NCBI GenBank assembly: GCA_022648685.1
Contig: JALCMW010000006.1
Location: forward strand, 1-64,000
Length of the DNA stretch: 64,000 nt
Direction: 5' to 3'
From: Bacteroidales bacterium
Lineage (GTDB): Bacteria > Bacteroidota > Bacteroidia > Bacteroidales > UBA932
The translations under genes were made by a program, and so were the position numbers. The notes below the pieces were generated by a model. It saw only the letters and a list, made by a program, of their open reading frames with translations. It was not told where the DNA came from and did no database searches. Shown one piece after another: positions 61,689 to 64,000 of the stretch. Each line of letters starts with the position of its first letter. The first letter of the stretch is position 1.

Positions 61689-62279
61689 TCAGTCGATGTC
61701 GTTCTTCTTATTCCCCATGGAGAATATATGATCATATTTTTCCTGGTCCTTGATGATCGTAAGTCCCGTTTTGCTGCCTTCGGCAACTACTCTGAACGGG
61801 ACTCTTGAATTGTCGGCAAGTATCCATCTGTCGCATATCGGCACATAATCCCTGAAAAAATATTCCAATCCCATGTCATACCGTCTCCTGATTGTTGCTT
61901 CTGCTATATTGTGACCCCCCTTGGCAACCCTGGCCCTGACTCTTTCCACTGCCATGTCCGGAGTATCCAGCCAGAAATACAGAATAGTTACGAAATATCC
62001 GACCGATTGAGCATTCTTTATCATTTTCAACAATGATCTTGTTGCCAGAGTCGTTTCTATGCTGAAGTCAGCACGAAGCCGGAAGAGATACTTGATTTTC
62101 ATGAGCATGAACCTGCTTGCCTTTATCGATGCGCTTTCCGGGCTGAAAGGGGAGAGACTCTTTGCGAATTCGTCCGAATTTACGAACTGGCTGCACTCCA
62201 GCATCTCCGGAAGCAAGGTGTACGAAGCCGTAGTCTTGCCGGAGCCGTTGCATCCAGAGACAATATATAATTTTGGCAT
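61689..62279 (-). CDS. Zeta-toxin-like P-loop kinase
   Basis: 196 residues. P-loop SGCNGSGKTTASY, then EMLECSQFVNSDEFAKSLSP, RADFSIETTLATRS and LDTPDMAVERVRARVAKGGH, the pattern of the zeta-toxin/AAA_33 'predicted ABC-type ATPase' group. True zeta toxins phosphorylate UDP-N-acetylglucosamine and are paired with an epsilon antitoxin; none is seen here, so a metabolic or repair kinase is as likely. Its ATG follows the stop of the TIGR02757 gene with no gap. Confidence 0.8.
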   Translation of the reverse strand: MPKLYIVSGCNGSGKTTASYTLLPEMLECSQFVNSDEFAKSLSPFSPESASIKASRFMLMKIKYLFRLRADFSIETTLATRSLLKMIKNAQSVGYFVTILYFWLDTPDMAVERVRARVAKGGHNIAEATIRRRYDMGLEYFFRDYVPICDRWILADNSRVPFRVVAEGSKTGLTIIKDQEKYDHIFSMGNKKNDID

Positions 62280-63023
62280 TTATTTGTTCGTATCTTCGGT
62301 TTCCTTTTTCGAGGACTTATGTTCCGGATGCGTAACGCCGTACCCGAACAATGCGAAGTCCCCCTTGCAGGGATCCCCGGGAAATATTTCCCTGAAGGCA
62401 TCGGTTATCTCTTGTACGGTGACAATGTCTTTCTGTTTCCTTGAAGTCAGACCGAGTTCGGTGGCGGTCTGCCATACATGTACGTCCAGAGGAATCAGCA
62501 GTTCGGCAGGATCACTGTTCTTCCAGACTCCTAGATCAACCTTCCCGTCTCTGCGTACCATCCATCGCCGCATCATGTTTATCTTTTTATTGGGAGCCTT
62601 GCCATCTTTCTTCTGCCCGTAAATTCCGGTTCTGAATTCTTCCGCGCTCATTTTCTCCATATCGGAGGAATTTTCGAAAATCTCCCGCAACCTTCCGCAG
62701 ATTGCGGCTACTTCGCTCCATTTTACAGTCCTGTGTATACTGGCCCCATCGTTACGATAATTGCCTTCCATTACGTAGTCGTATGGCTTCCAGTCCATTT
62801 CATCGAATAATCTTCCGCAGTCCCTTACTATCATCGCTCTTCGTCCCCACGCGAAATGTGCCGCAAAAACAGCTGCGGTTTCAACATCATGAAGACAACA
62901 TTTTCCGGCAATATATTTCTGGTAAAATATTGTCGGAAAAGATATCGGATCTTCCTTGAAATAAACAGGGTCGTCATAAGTTTCGGCCCAATATTCCAAT
63001 TGCAGTTTCATTGAATTTTCCAT
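62280..63023 (-). CDS. TIGR02757 family protein (HhH-GPD-like fold)
   Basis: 247 residues from MENSMKLQLEYWAETYDD; the ATG nine bases upstream is too close to the promoter. Conserved parts: PISFPTIFYQKYIAGKC, VFAAHFAWGRRAMIVRDCGR, DVHVWQTATELGLTSRKQKD and GDFALFGYGVTHP. The family (DUF2400) is related to helix-hairpin-helix DNA glycosylases and has no proven function. First gene of the four-gene operon. Confidence 0.85.
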   Translation of the reverse strand: MENSMKLQLEYWAETYDDPVYFKEDPISFPTIFYQKYIAGKCCLHDVETAAVFAAHFAWGRRAMIVRDCGRLFDEMDWKPYDYVMEGNYRNDGASIHRTVKWSEVAAICGRLREIFENSSDMEKMSAEEFRTGIYGQKKDGKAPNKKINMMRRWMVRRDGKVDLGVWKNSDPAELLIPLDVHVWQTATELGLTSRKQKDIVTVQEITDAFREIFPGDPCKGDFALFGYGVTHPEHKSSKKETEDTNK

Positions 63024-63040
63024 ATACCGCACATTTAATG

Positions 63041-63048
63041 CAAATATA
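63041..63048 (-). promoter_or_regulatory. Promoter -7 box of the TIGR02757-to-tldE operon
   Basis: Minus strand TATATTTG, 18 bases upstream of the chosen start. No clear -33 half. Confidence 0.4.
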
Positions 63049-63077
63049 CGGAAAGTCCTTGAATATCCCGATGCTTA

Positions 63078-64000
63078 TTATTCCTTGACGTCTCTTACGC
63101 ATCTTGCACCCGTTACGGTTTCGTAAGTGTCCGTAGAAGTGTGCAGATATACGTTATCGCTCAATCCGTAGTAGTCCCTCGGCCATTTGTCCGATCCAAG
63201 AGGACCCATGGACCAGTATGTTCTGCATCCGATTCTGTAAGGGAAAAATCCTGAGTCTGTTATATAATACTTCATCAGTGTCAGCTCCCTTTGGTTCGGA
63301 AGCCTGTATCCTGGCGGACAATACGGGTTCGTTTTCGAATTGGTTACGTTGTTGTTCAATGTTGCGAATGATATTTCGCTGCATGGCAGCGCAGATGCTG
63401 CAGGCGCAGCCCGGAATGATTTGTAGACACGATTCTGTTCCGAGAGTTCGTCATCGAGATCTAGTTCCCTTGAAGTGTAGTATCTTAAAGTGGCGTCGTT
63501 GAGATATGTATTTGAGAATGTATATGAATTGTCCGGATTTTTAGTTACGTTTATATAATCCTGAGGTATTTCGTCCAGATCGCTGTTTTCATCCATTCCA
63601 AGATTCCTTACGCATCTTACCGACCATTTTGTTACTCCTCCGTAAGTGTAAGACCCAGAGAGGTCTCCTGTGGAACCTCCTTCTTCACCCCATATCAGAT
63701 ACGGATTATTGCTGTTGGTTCCGTATTCCGTGCTGGAGATCACATGCTCACGCCATTGAAGGACGTCGGAGCTGTTTTTCTGGTCTGCGTTCCTGTTGTA
63801 CAGTTTCGAAGAAGGATCCAGGATATCGGCGCCTATCCAAAGGCCGATAAGCTGCCTTATCGATGCCATGTACCATCGTACTTCGTCTTTGTCTATTACT
63901 CCGTTGCCGTTGTTGTCCCTGTTTCTGGCCATACATGAATACCGGAGTTTTTCATAGTTTTCCTTGAGTATCGGGACATCATTGGCTACTTCCACGTCCA
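63078..64000 (-). CDS. C-terminal part of a large surface protein (DUF4906/fimbria-like), cut by the window edge
   Basis: At least 306 residues; the frame runs off the right edge. RDNNGNGVIDKDEVRWYMAS is an EF-hand-like calcium loop followed by RQLIGLWIGADILDPSSKLY. SVRCVRNLGMDENSDLD, SALPCSEISFATLNNN, YCPPGYRLPNQRELTLMKYY and TVTGARCVRD close the domain. The pattern is typical of Bacteroidales fimbria-tip or DUF4906 proteins. The N-terminal part, where a lipoprotein signal would lie, is not in the window. Confidence 0.7.
   Translation of the reverse strand, partial: DVEVANDVPILKENYEKLRYSCMARNRDNNGNGVIDKDEVRWYMASIRQLIGLWIGADILDPSSKLYNRNADQKNSSDVLQWREHVISSTEYGTNSNNPYLIWGEEGGSTGDLSGSYTYGGVTKWSVRCVRNLGMDENSDLDEIPQDYINVTKNPDNSYTFSNTYLNDATLRYYTSRELDLDDELSEQNRVYKSFRAAPAASALPCSEISFATLNNNVTNSKTNPYCPPGYRLPNQRELTLMKYYITDSGFFPYRIGCRTYWSMGPLGSDKWPRDYYGLSDNVYLHTSTDTYETVTGARCVRDVKE

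Noticed and set aside
61689..62279. Toxin-antitoxin system based on the zeta-like kinase
   Set aside because: No antitoxin-sized gene is adjacent; its neighbours are TIGR02757 and tldD.

Overview
This window looks like chromosomal DNA of a member of the order Bacteroidales (phylum Bacteroidota). The evidence is a SusC/SusD pair with a metallophosphoesterase, many lipoproteins, a histone H1-like Hc1 protein, a Bacteroidales fimbria-type surface protein at the right edge, and repeated copies of the Bacteroidota promoter (TTTG, about 19 bases, TAnnTTTG). Perfectly spaced copies precede rpmH, tRNA-Gln, tyrS, susC and the slyD-like gene. The genus cannot be named from what is visible.

Layout. 1-3.9 kb is a decayed insertion-sequence nest: a 5'-truncated IS66 transposase, an IS3-family element with a -1 frameshift site, the 3' tail of a membrane-protein gene lying directly against the IS3 end, a remnant of a second IS66, and an 11-bp-period degenerate repeat. 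3.9-9.7 kb holds an unrecognised membrane operon, a family 4 uracil-DNA glycosylase, methylglyoxal synthase, small proteins, a membrane zinc peptidase, alanine racemase and a DJ-1 protein. 9.7-18 kb is mostly on the minus strand: tRNA-Gln, tadA, a PFL/DUF711 protein with its ACT-domain partner, rpmH, then a tightly overlapping run of FecCD permease, ABC ATPase, polA, ECF sigma factor and rsmG. 18-25.5 kb carries rmuC, an exported C1B peptidase, an AlkD-like protein, a LolC/E-type permease, rbfA, and divergent tyrS and tpiA.

25.5-33 kb is rich in exported peptidases (M49-like lipoprotein, M6 protease with a coupled small lipoprotein, C11 clostripain-like lipoprotein) around hc1, pth and rplY. 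The rplY gene has a structured leader. 33-43.3 kb is housekeeping: xerD/C, tdk, rsmI, a ComEA-like protein, trpS, recA, rlmN, a patatin-Omp85 fusion and recX. 43.4-53.7 kb is a divergent surface locus: a large two-module lipoprotein on one side and susC-susD-phosphoesterase on the other, separated by 506 bp with promoters for both, a candidate 23-codon leader ORF and a shared 11-nt repeat. 53.8-63 kb (minus strand) has an ABC-F ATPase, trkA, a glycosyltransferase, a SlyD-like isomerase with a Cys/His-rich repeat tail, and an operon of a TIGR02757 protein, a zeta-like kinase, tldD and tldE. The window ends inside a large surface protein.

Most of the window is ordinary core genome. The parts most worth a second look are the susC leader and its 11-nt match to the opposite leader, the rplY leader, the coupled lipoprotein/M6 protease pair, the metal-binding tail repeat, and the repeated IS ends at the left.
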